Source: Oehlia diaphana
Lineage: Eukaryota > Glomeromycota > Glomeromycetes > Glomerales > Glomeraceae
Direction of reading: 5' to 3'
NCBI GenBank assembly: GCA_003833135.1
Contig: QZLH01000480.1
Coordinates: 22,003 to 38,134, forward strand
Length of the DNA stretch: 16,132 nt
A program made the translations under genes and the position numbers. A model generated the notes under the pieces. That model made no database searches. It was not told the origin of the DNA and saw only the letters and a list, made by a program, of their open reading frames with translations. The stretch's first letter is position 1. The number at the start of each line of letters is the position of its first letter. Shown here piece by piece: positions 7,730 through 16,132 of this stretch.

Positions 7730-9602
7730 TCAAGAAACTTTATTACTGAATTGCTAAAATATAAGATGTATAAATTAGCTATAAAATGAAAAAATATATA
7801 AAGGAAATTTCAAGTAAAACTCACAATGACCATAGGCTTATTATATAAAATGTAGCCATGAACATCATTTAAAGCTTGAGTCGCCATCTCCACATTTGGA
7901 AATATCACAAATGCTTGCCCTCTTGGGTGTAATCGTATATCCATTTGGCTTAAAAATATAAAACATATTCAGCACTATAATAGTTTATAATAACCTTTAT
8001 TTAAAAATAATCAAATACCTTTTTGTATGAAAATATCTACCAAAAAGATATTCTAAATCTTCCTTCTTCACCTTTTTTGGTGCCAAATTCTTTATATACA
8101 AGGTTGACTTGGGTTGTCCAGGTTCGTAATTTTTCATTGCAGATATCTTGATTAACTCTAAAATTATCCAAAAATAAAACGGCAATTCTCAAATTTAGAA
8201 ATTGGATAATTATTGAAAAAGTAATAATATTAAAATATACCTTCTACCGGCATCTTATTACTGTTGAGCTCTTCCAATGTTATACATTTTATTGGGGATT
8301 CTGCTTGTTGATTTAGTGAACTAGTATTAATTTCAGTTTCTTCTAGCATGACTTCGGTTGGAATCGAATTGTTATGGAACTGCTGCGGAGGTAAATGTGG
8401 CGCAGGTATAGGAGTTATTGATTCAGAAGTAATTGGTTCAACAGGAGCTCCTATAAATATAGGATTCATATAAGAAGCAACAGGGATAGGTGGAACAGCT
8501 CCAGGAAGTATTTCTGTTGTTCTAAGTTTTTTTATTGGTATTTGTTCCTCTTCAATTTCACTGTCAATTTCGGATTCATCATCTGATAACAATTCATCTC
8601 TTTTCCTGCTTTTTTTTCGATTTCCTTTGATGTCTCGATTTTCCATCTGGTGTTGAAGCTATTTTATTTAATATCCAAGAGAGATAGATAAATGTTAATA
8701 AATTTAATTAAAAAAAAAAAGCGAAATTAATAATTACCAACGTTGGTACTGATTCTGGTAATATGGGTCCAAATGGTGGTGGTAAATTCATTTTATTCAT
8801 TAGATGCAAGACTTGAGTATATAATTTAGGGACAGCTGCAATGGCATTCATAATGTTATACAAAATTTCTACAGTTGGAGGTGGATAACGATAACGAAGT
8901 GTAGGAGGTGCTGGATAATTAATCCTATATAAGAAGATAATAAGAAAATTAGAATTAATGTGCATCCAAAAATTAAGGATTTTAAGTGATTTTAAGTGAT
9001 AATGGATACAATTATTACCCTAGCGAAGGTGCAATTGGTTCAGCAACGAAGCTCGGTGGTGGCGGAAAAGGAGGCGGTGGAGGTGGTGGCTGGGATGATT
9101 CCAAATTATCCTGCCTATTTTCATTAGTGTTATCTTCGGTTTTTGAATTCCCCCTTTTTTGTAATGCTTCTTTACTTGGTAATGCATATTCTACACGAAT
9201 TTTTTTTCCTCCTACATCTCCTAATTCTTGTATTTTGGAAAACGCATTAGTTGCTGATAAACGATCCGGAAAATCCAAGAATGCCGAATTTTTCTGTTAT
9301 TTTTAGACATTATCGATTAATTTTTTAATCATGCTTGTTTTCATTTCACAAAACGAATTTATAATTATACCATCGATTTTGAAGTTCCGAGACGAATTTC
9401 CTGCGGACCAAAATGCTTAAGAAAATCGAGTCGGTCTGATTCGGGTAGGTCAGGTAAATTTTTTATGAGAAGGGTGGTCGTTTCCTGTGAAAAGAGTTAT
9501 ATTATAAAATATTAATAACAAAAATTTAGTGCTTTATTTATTATTTACCTGTTCAAGAAACTGAACATCCTTATTAATTGAAAGTGTTGGTGGAGGATTC
9601 AT
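7730..9602 (-). CDS. RNPC3: U11/U12 snRNP 65K protein (minor spliceosome), 8 exons
   Basis: Exons on -: 9602-9549, 9484-9371, 9293-9019, 8924-8738, 8646-8241, 8157-8019, 7948-7825, 7753-7730. All phases agree and give 440 residues (human protein about 517). RRM1 lies at about 21-98, with RNP2-like LLIKNL and RNP1-like KNSAFLDF. A proline run follows (PPPPPPPFPPPP), then the family-specific block RYRYPPPTVEILYN...VLHLMNKMNLPPPFGP at about 158-202, an acidic patch (DDESEIDSEIEEE), and a C-terminal RRM at about 363-436 opening with NYEPGQPKSTLYIKNLAP and including EDLEYLFGRYF and GQAFVIF. In the animal protein the N-terminal half binds the U11-59K protein and the C-terminal RRM binds the 3' stem-loop of U12 snRNA, bridging the U11/U12 di-snRNP in the nucleus. 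Exon 8 is only 24 nt and completes QFSNKVS. The seven introns are 64-94 nt, GT-AG, U2-like. Plain major-spliceosome U2AF is excluded by the YPPPT block. Confidence 0.92.
8981..9000. repeat. Tandem 10-mer in RNPC3 intron 3
   Basis: TTTAAGTGAT is repeated twice head to tail inside intron 9018-8925. It has no evident effect on splicing. Confidence 0.6.
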
Positions 9603-9610
9603 TTTTCCAT
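9599..9610 (-). promoter_or_regulatory. Three-codon upstream ORF overlapping the RNPC3 start
   Basis: ATG-GAA-AAA-TGA at 9610-9599 ends in a TGA that overlaps the main ATG (9602-9600) as ATGA. If the transcript starts upstream of 9610, ribosomes would have to reinitiate or leak past it, which would damp translation. If transcription starts between, it is irrelevant. Confidence 0.35.
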
Positions 9611-9889
9611 AAAAAAAGAAAGGCAAGAAACAAACTCAAAAAAAACTCGCGGATTATGTATATAACACGTGACAAAAGAATTTGTTACGTCATTGATTGA
9701 TGGACTGCCAAGTACTTTACAAAGTCTCGAGTCCTTGGCCTGCACTTGCCAAGATGATTGGCCTTATGTACTGTACGACCAATAGGCCTGATTTATATTG
9801 ACAATGCTTTTTTCTTCGAGTAGAGATTCACCTTATATCTACAACTACATTCTACATTAAAAAAAAATTTCACTTTTTATAACATAATA
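9603..9889. promoter_or_regulatory. Divergent promoter of RNPC3-like and SLA2-like genes
   Basis: 287 bp separate two divergent start codons. It is less AT-rich than other spacers. It holds two opposed CCAAT boxes (ATTGG 9757-9761 and CCAAT 9779-9783), a CACGTG E-box (9666-9671, followed by AC) and a TTACGTCA CRE-like site (9685-9692). These are typical fungal sites for HAP/NF-Y, bHLH and bZIP factors. A shared bidirectional promoter is inferred from the spacing; which factor acts is not shown. Confidence 0.5.
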
Positions 9890-12800
9890 ATGGAGGCACA
9901 TTATCCTACCCGACCAGTTGATCGCGAAAAAGCTGAACATGACCTTGCACTCAATATCAAAAAAGCAACTAGCCCTGACGAGACTGCTCCAAAACAGAAA
10001 CATGTTAGAAGTGAGAAATAATGATCCCTCACTTTTTACTTTTAGTTGTTATCCTTATCCATCGTACAATTAACCAATGTTTTACACCATAGAATGTATA
10101 GTATATACATGGGACTATCACACTTCGGATTCGATTTGGAATGGACTAAAAGTAGCTCCTATACTTGCCGATGAGATACAGACATTTAAAGCATTAATTA
10201 CTGTACATAAAGTTATTCGAGGTGGTCACCCAGTTGTAAGTATTTGTAAGAATTTGTAAGAATTTGTAATTAAAAATGATTCTTAATTTTTTATAATAAA
10301 TTAATTGAATCGATTTAAACTAATTTAGACGTTGAAAGAAGCACAAAATCAGATAAACTGGCTTGATTCATGTGCTCGTTCTGTTACAGGAGATGGAAGT
10401 CGAGGTGAATTATCAAATCTGTTAAGACATAATAGAACACTATTTTTAACCTATATCTTTATAACATTTAATAATTCATCAAAATAGGTTACGGTACTCT
10501 TATTAGAGTTTATGTTGACTTTCTTAAAGCAAAACTAGCTTATCACAGGCACCATCCGGAATTCAATGGGAACTTTGACTATGAGGAATATATAAGTCTG
10601 AAAAATGTGGATGATCCTAACGAAGGGTATGTTATATTTTGCTATTTCAAACTTTGTATATTTTAATAACATTTTTTTAAAAAATTATTTGTAGATACGA
10701 AACAATTAGCGAATTGATGAATTTACAAGATCAAATTGATCAGTTCCAAAAATTAATTTTTGTCCATTTCCGTCCATCATCCAGTAATGAATGTCGCATC
10801 GCTGCTCTTGTACCATTAGTTGAAGAAAGTTATGGCATATATAAATTTCTGACTAGTATGCTTCGAGCCATGCATAAGCGTACAGATGCTATTGATGCTT
10901 TAACGCTACTTAGAACTCGTTATAACGCTCAGCATTATGGACTAATTAAATTTTATTATGAATGTTCTAATTTGAAATACTTGACAAGTTTAATTAATGT
11001 TCCTAAATTACCCCAGGTAGGTTTATTTAGATATAATTATTTTATGTAATTATTCGTTAAAATATTATTTTAAAATTAAAGGATCCTCCAAGTTTGATTG
11101 ACGGTAGTGCTCCAAATCTACCTAAACCTAAATCACCTGCACCTTCTTCTCATTCAGAACCGGAACCAATAGCGGAATTTTGGAAAGAAAACGAAGCACA
11201 GAAACAGCAAGAGTTAGAAAGGCAGAGATTACAATATGAAGAACAACAGAGACAACTTGCGCAGCAGCGTGAATTGGAACTTCAAGCTCAGCGTAGGATG
11301 GAAGCTCAAAGACAAAGAGAGTTAGAAGAACAACAACGCATGCAACAGGAACGTGAAAGGTTAGCTAGGGAACAATTAATTAGGGAACAAATGCAGAGAC
11401 AGGCAGAAGGAAGGGTAGCTGAATTGGAAAGGGAATTATTAAATATGAGAAATAATGTTGAACGTGGTCAACTAATGTTGGAACAATATGACAGGGTATT
11501 TAATAATCCATTATTTTATGATATTTAATTTCTATATTTGATCGTAAGTATTAATATCATATTTTTTACTCAATATATTTATTGTTTAGAGAGTTAAAGC
11601 TCTTGAAAATGAAATGAGTCAGCTTAATCTTAACGCTCAACAACAAATAAAATCCAAGGATGAAATGATGAAAAATTTACAAGGTAAGTATATGTATTCT
11701 ATGCTAAAGTTAATCCTAGATGACATGTTTTAACTTATCAATAAATTATATACATCATTTCTTTCTAGATCAATTATTAATGTGGAAAAACAAATATGAA
11801 GCTTTAGCGAAATTATATTCTCAACTTCGCCAAGAACATCTTGAACTTATTAATAAGTTTAAGACTGCCCAACTCAAAGCAAATTCAGCACAGGAAGCTA
11901 TTGATAAAATGGAGAGAATGGAGAGAGATATGCGTGCTAAGAACTTGGAATTAGCGGATATGATCAGAGAACGAGATCGTTCCCGACATGAGCTGGATCG
12001 ACTAAAAAGTGTAAATATTTTTATTAGTTTTAAAATTTGCAAACTATGAGCATCATCATCTAAATTCGTTTGGGTTAATTTGTAATAAGGTTTTTTATGT
12101 AACTTTGGGAATAATCATTTTGTGATAAATATTTTCCAATTGAGAAATTATCCGCTTCAATATTAAAAATTCCAAAACCAAATGATGAAATTGAATTACA
12201 ATTAGAATATAGATATTTTAGTAAAGAAAAGACACTTTTAGAAGGGAAGAGATTGAAAATATATAACAAATATGATACAAATATGTTGGAGTGGTTAATA
12301 AACTCAACTCAAGAGAAATATGCCACAAAATTCGATCAAAGAAATTTCCGTGTCTTATGATTGAATTTTTAGTAGAAAAACATGTTTTAATACTTATTAC
12401 TATGACTATTCCTATAAGTGAATTATTATTTCACTTTATAAATAGCATCGGAACTTATCTTAAGTGCGTGTGATTCTTACTCGGTATTAACCAATTTAAT
12501 ATGTGTTTTTAGAGTCAACGAGAAGATTTAGAAAGGGCCAAGCGAGATCTAAACGAAGCTAATGCTAGAATCGAAGAACTTTCCAGATCTAGGACAAATG
12601 AAATTAGCTCATTAACGTCCAAATTTAATAAGGAGAAGCAAGAATTGGAAGATTCGTTAAGGGTATTTACTGATAGAAATTTTATTTCAAAATCTTTTTG
12701 TTTTTATTTATTAATATATATATATATTACTATAGTCAAAACAATCATTTGTGGATACTTTACTAAAACAATTGGAAGAAAAGAAAAACGAAATCGAACG

Positions 12801-14499
12801 CGTCACTCAGGTTGGTCTAAAGTTATTTAAAAATAGTTGTACTCGTTTAACAGCGTAGTCTCAAAAAATGATGCAATAATTATAAAATTTAAAATCAAAC
12901 GAATCTCTCGATTTATTGGTATAGGAAAAAGACGTCGAAATAGCAATTATGCAATCAGCCATGGATCAAAGTATGAACTTGGTAGCAGAAATGCAGCAGG
13001 TTCGAATATATATGTGTGTGTTTTAATTTAATGTTTTAAACGATAACTTTTCTAATTAAAGATTATAAATTTAAATAGTCAACAACAGAATCTGAAAAAT
13101 ACCAATCTAGAATTGATAATTTAGTACTTGATCATCTTAAAGATTTGAATGAAATTCTTGGTAGCTATTTTATTACAATTATTATTTTATTATTTTACGA
13201 CCTCATTATTTTATATAATAATTCGTAATTAAATGTTTTACTTTTACTTATACATTAATAGATAGCATATTCCAGACATGTATACAAAAGATTGATGATA
13301 GTCTTTACGAGCTGGAATCACCAATGCAAACAGGAAATCAAAATTCTACACCAGAATATACATTATCAATGATTGAAAAGTCAACAACAGAATGTTCAGA
13401 ATTTTCATATGCTTTACAAAAGTTTTTAAAAAATAACAGAACAAAGGATCATACGGAAGTAATTAAGAGTGCAACCAATTTCTCACAAGCAATTGCGGAT
13501 GTATTAATAAATTCAAAAGGTATTACACGATTAGCTGATGAAGATGATGAAATATCAGAAGAGATTGTTGGAGCAGCTAAAATGGCTGCACATAATTCAC
13601 AAAAATTCTTTTTGAATGTTCAATCATTTAAACTCGATGATTTACCCGCTTCCAAAAGATCCAGTGTAGTTTTACAAAGTGATATGGATGTTCAAGCAGC
13701 ATTGCAAAAAATATCCAAAGTAATCGAAGGTTTATTAAGACATACATTGGATGTTACCAAGAAGGCTGATGGGGAAATAGGTAATCTTGTTGAACAAGAG
13801 ATGTTAAACGCCGCTCAAGTTATTAAAGCAGCTGCAGAAAAAATTCAAGCTTTGATGTCACAACCTCGAGATGCAGGACTTACTGCTAGCGAGTTAAATA
13901 TTCATGATGCCATTCTTGAATCTGCATTGGCAGTAACAAATGCAATTGCAAATTTAATTAAGTGTGCTACTGATTCACAAGAAGAAATTGTCGCACAAGG
14001 TCGGGGTTCAAGCAGTCATGCTGCTTTTTACAAAAAGAACAATAGATGGACTGAAGGTCTTATCTCTGCAGCTAAGGCTATTGCAGTAGCTACTAATCTT
14101 CTCATAGAGACTGCAGATGGGGTTATTCATAAAACTCATAATCTTGAACAACTTATTGTAGCTTCTAATGAGGTAGCAGCAGCTACAGCTCAACTAGTTG
14201 CTGCTTCTAGAGTAAAAGCTGACTTTATGTCAAAGACACAAGATCGCTTAGAGACAGCATCTAGAGCAGTTACAGAAGCATGTAAAGCTCTTGTTAAAGC
14301 TGTTAAAACTATAGCTGCGAAACAACTTGAACAACAGGAAGCTTCAGTTGATTATTCTAAATTAACACGATATGAATTCAAGGTTACTGAGATGGAACAG
14401 CAAGTAGAAATATTAAAACTTGAAAAGGAATTAACTAATGCTAGAAAGAAGTTGGCAGAATTGAGGAAATTTAGTTATCATGATGAAGAAGAAGAGTAA
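9890..14499 (+). CDS. SLA2: Sla2/End4/HIP1R endocytic adaptor, 13 exons
   Basis: Exons: 9890-10010, 10093-10235, 10329-10404, 10488-10626, 10695-11016, 11082-11495, 11590-11683, 11769-12010, 12513-12662, 12736-12810, 12925-12999, 13079-13160, 13262-14499. Phases agree and give 1056 residues (human HIP1R 1068, yeast Sla2 968). Residues 1-267 are the ANTH domain (KHVRKCIVYTWDYHTS, VHKVIRGGHPV, YVDFLKAKLAYHRHHPEFNG), which binds PtdIns(4,5)P2 at the plasma membrane. After a Pro/Ser linker (SPAPSSHSEPEPIAEFW) comes a long Gln/Arg/Glu coiled coil, about 295-640. The C-terminus carries the I/LWEQ (THATCH) actin-binding module (QTCIQKIDDSLYELESPMQ, NRWTEGLISAAKAIAVATNL) and a final latch-like helix ending HDEEEE. 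In yeast and animals it couples clathrin-coated pits to actin. Introns 10 and 11 have weak donors (GTTGGT, GTTCGA). The start matches the conserved pre-ANTH segment. Confidence 0.94.
10236..10271 (+). repeat. Tandem donor-like 10-mers at SLA2 intron 2
   Basis: The intron starts GTAAGT and is followed by GTAAGA, GTAAGA and GTAATT at exact 10-nt steps (10236, 10246, 10256, 10266), separated by ATTT. Only the first keeps the ANTH frame open: reading on gives a TAA stop at 10257-10259. The extra sites would therefore make truncated or frame-changed products if used. Confidence 0.6.
12115..12473 (+). pseudogene. Foreign coding fragment inside SLA2 intron 8
   Basis: SLA2 intron 8 is 502 nt, against 65-114 nt for the other eleven. 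Within it, 81 codons are open from 12115 to TGA 12358-12360 (FCDKYFPIEKLSASILKIPK, LEYRYFSKEKTLLEGKRL, YDTNMLEWLINSTQEKYATK). Coding sense seems to continue in another frame from 12357 to 12473 with a hydrophobic stretch HVLILITMTIPISELLF that could span a membrane. No start codon or flanking duplication is evident. It is not homologous to the coiled coil on either side and lacks its heptads. The best reading is an inserted gene or repeat fragment. A chance frame in AT-rich DNA cannot be excluded. Confidence 0.35.
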
Positions 14500-14763
14500 T
14501 GAAAAAATGATATTTATTATGTTGATAAATAATTCATTATTTGAATTATACCAAGTCATGAAATTAATTCTTATTTTTATTATATTTTAATTTATCATTT
14601 GCTTATTTGCTTTATATTTCATATTATTTTTTTTTTTTATAGTATATAATTAATTTTTTGACAAAAAATCATTTGTAAAAAAAAAAAAAAAAAGATCATT
14701 GGTTAACTGATTATGTTGAAGATAATTCATTATTTGTGTATAATTTGGTTCAAATAGAAATAT

Positions 14764-14781
14764 ATTATTATTATTATTATT
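14764..14781. repeat. ATT microsatellite
   Basis: Six ATT units in tandem in the SLA2 3' flank. Confidence 0.8.
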
Positions 14782-15500
14782 GAAATTTATTCTTGGATTG
14801 TCTTTGTAATTTATTTTTAACGAAAGAAAAAAATAAAAAAAAATATATAGAAAGCAATTACAAAGGAGACGGTAAATTAACGTAAAAAGAAATAAATCAA
14901 TTAAATTAATAATTATTGTTTCGTTACCGGTACCAAAATATATTGTAATAAGAAATAACAATAATTATTCGAAACTTGTATTATATAGATTTGATTGAAG
15001 TGGTTCACTTGTTCAAAATTATATTGTTTTCGTACAGCTTTAACACGGATATTCATTGGCAAAATTAACATTTTAAATTAAATAAAATAGGTTTTAGATT
15101 TAATTGTTTTAATTCGCAAATCGCAACCATTAGATGGGAACATCTAAATCCCTATTATGATTTTTTTTCTTGAATAAAAGATAAAGAAATTGCATAAAAT
15201 AATAGGAAACAATAGTTTGGTATTTGGATGACACATTAATTATTTGGTGTTATGATGCTTAATTTATATTACTTAAATTTATGCATCAATGAATTTTTTT
15301 CGGATTCTTTCCTTTGGATAAATTAAAAGAAATCCGCTCGTGTACAAATAAAGTATTCGATTATGTTATGGAACTAAGTTTGTTCCGTGAATCCATGAAT
15401 TATGGTTTTTTTTTTATTTAATATTATTATCCTATTTTTCTCTCCGTCACAATTTGTGTAAATAAACTTTTGTGACAATGTTTATATTACAAAAAATAAA

Positions 15501-15537
15501 CTTTAACATGCTTTAACATGCTTCATGCTTTAACGTA
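15501..15537. repeat. Tandem CTTTAACATG units
   Basis: CTTTAACATG is repeated exactly at 15501-15510 and 15511-15520, followed by CTTCATGCTTTAAC, which looks like a partly altered further unit. Confidence 0.65.
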
Positions 15538-15821
15538 CAGTATATTACGTAAAATGCGTTGTGTTGAATTAAAAAAAACGCGTTTTAAAATATTAAAGTA
15601 ATATTCACACGATCATTAACTAGAATCTTTTTTTTTAAAATTTTACTTTTTAATTTTTTTTATTTATGTTTTTAATTTATTGTATTTCTTTATTTGGAAA
15701 TTTATTATATAATGAAAGCGGAATTACCAATGATTATAAATACCACATTTATAATTTAAAAGCATCAATAAATGTATCATATTATATAGTATTATTATAA
15801 TATATATTTTTTAAAGTTTTT

Positions 15822-15854
15822 CTTTGTTAAATTAATTTGGTTAAATTAACAAAG
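15822..15854. repeat. 14-bp inverted repeat
   Basis: CTTTGTTAAATTAA (15822-15835) and TTAAATTAACAAAG (15841-15854) pair with one mismatch around a 5-nt loop (TTTGG). Confidence 0.6.
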
Positions 15855-15897
15855 TTTTATTATTTTGAGAAACAAATAAAAAAAGTTTTTAAATTTT

Positions 15898-15921
15898 CTA
15901 GACCAAAAAAAAAAGGTCTAG
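15898..15921. repeat. Perfect 7-bp inverted repeat around A10
   Basis: CTAGACC (15898-15904) and GGTCTAG (15915-15921) are exact reverse complements flanking ten A. It is a simple stem-loop with no evident function. Confidence 0.6.
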
Positions 15922-15993
15922 TATTAAATTAAAGAAAAAATAAAAAAAATAAAAAAGTATTTTTAAATTAATTTTTTCATTATTTTCTTTCTA

Positions 15994-16052
15994 TAAATAA
16001 ATAAATAAATGGGATAGGTACTAAATAAATGAATAGGTAAATAAATGAATAG
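15994..16052. repeat. AAAT-type simple repeats
   Basis: Tandem AAAT units at about 15994-16010, then AAATAAATGAATAG twice (16023-16036 and 16039-16052). Confidence 0.65.
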
Positions 16053-16085
16053 TTTATAAATATAAATTTTTTGAAGAAAAGAAAG

Positions 16086-16132
<47 letters not shown>
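16086..16132. repeat. Poly(A) run at the window end
   Basis: Forty-seven consecutive A reach the last base. This is either the start of an inserted A tail or a homopolymer at which assembly stopped. Confidence 0.9.

Larger units (their letters stand above)
14500..16132. other. SLA2 3' flank, AT-rich, no gene seen
   Basis: After the stop the sequence is very AT-rich with long A or T runs. Frames here (for example minus 14650-14961, all Phe/Asn/Leu/Ile) are composition artefacts. The SLA2 3' untranslated region must lie at the left. I could not fix the polyadenylation site. Confidence 0.5.

Noticed and set aside
8986..9306. Glycine-rich plus-strand frame
   Set aside because: It is the antisense shadow of the proline-rich linker and RRM1 exon of the RNPC3-like gene.
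11821..12042. Minus-strand 73-codon frame in SLA2 exon 8
   Set aside because: Antisense shadow of the coiled-coil exon.
14650..14961. Minus-strand 103-codon frame rich in Phe, Asn, Ile and Leu
   Set aside because: Built from A/T homopolymers and ATT repeats; no domain or conservation signal.
15898..15921. Stem-loop that could be read as a bacterial-type terminator
   Set aside because: The genome is eukaryotic and no transcript end is indicated; kept only as a repeat.
1..16132. CRISPR arrays, tRNA and rRNA genes
   Set aside because: No spaced direct-repeat array, no cloverleaf or B-box sequence and no rRNA-like stretch was found on either strand by eye.

Overview
The window is a strongly AT-rich piece of a nuclear fungal genome. 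Genes have many short GT-AG introns (mostly 65-115 nt). Two features point to an early-diverging fungus, most likely a Glomeromycotina arbuscular-mycorrhizal species of the Rhizophagus type. One is an AIG1/GIMAP-like GTPase with Lys/Glu-rich coiled coils and a leucine-rich tail. The other is a gene for the U11/U12 (minor spliceosome) 65K protein, which the common Dikarya models lack. The species call is inference; no search could be run.

Layout. Positions 1-3075 are repeat-derived: a coding remnant on + (about 227-480), a long decayed frame on - (about 2453-656, broken by stops and frameshifts), a strong hairpin (2676-2725), and a short retroposon-like insertion on - (2811-3064) with a 15-nt A tail and a perfect 9-bp target-site duplication. 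Positions 3566-4480 on - probably hold an unlisted small spliced gene, perhaps secreted. At 4512-6674 (+) is an intact single-exon 720-residue GTPase/coiled-coil/LRR gene. Positions 6675-7729 are mostly empty, with one short coding-like island (6829-6993).

The right half holds two conserved housekeeping genes in divergent arrangement, which I rebuilt exon by exon with every splice phase checked. The 7730-9602 (-) gene has eight exons and 440 residues. It is the U11/U12-65K (RNPC3) homologue, with an N-terminal RRM, a proline-rich linker, the conserved YPPPT...LHLMNKMN block and a C-terminal RRM. The 9890-14499 (+) gene has thirteen exons and 1056 residues. It is a Sla2/End4/HIP1R homologue, with ANTH, coiled coil and I/LWEQ (THATCH) domains, linking endocytic membrane to actin. 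They share a promoter of about 290 bp (9603-9889) with two opposed CCAAT boxes. One oversized SLA2 intron (502 nt, 12011-12512) carries a foreign-looking coding fragment. Positions 14500-16132 are AT-rich sequence with simple repeats and small inverted repeats, ending in a run of 47 A that probably marks an assembly edge.

The two housekeeping genes act in unrelated processes (minor-intron splicing and endocytosis); only the shared promoter links them. I found no exotic new system. The points most worth a second look are the minor-spliceosome gene, the GTPase-LRR fusion, the unlisted spliced gene, the SLA2 intron insertion, the decayed minus-strand frame and the new short retroposon.
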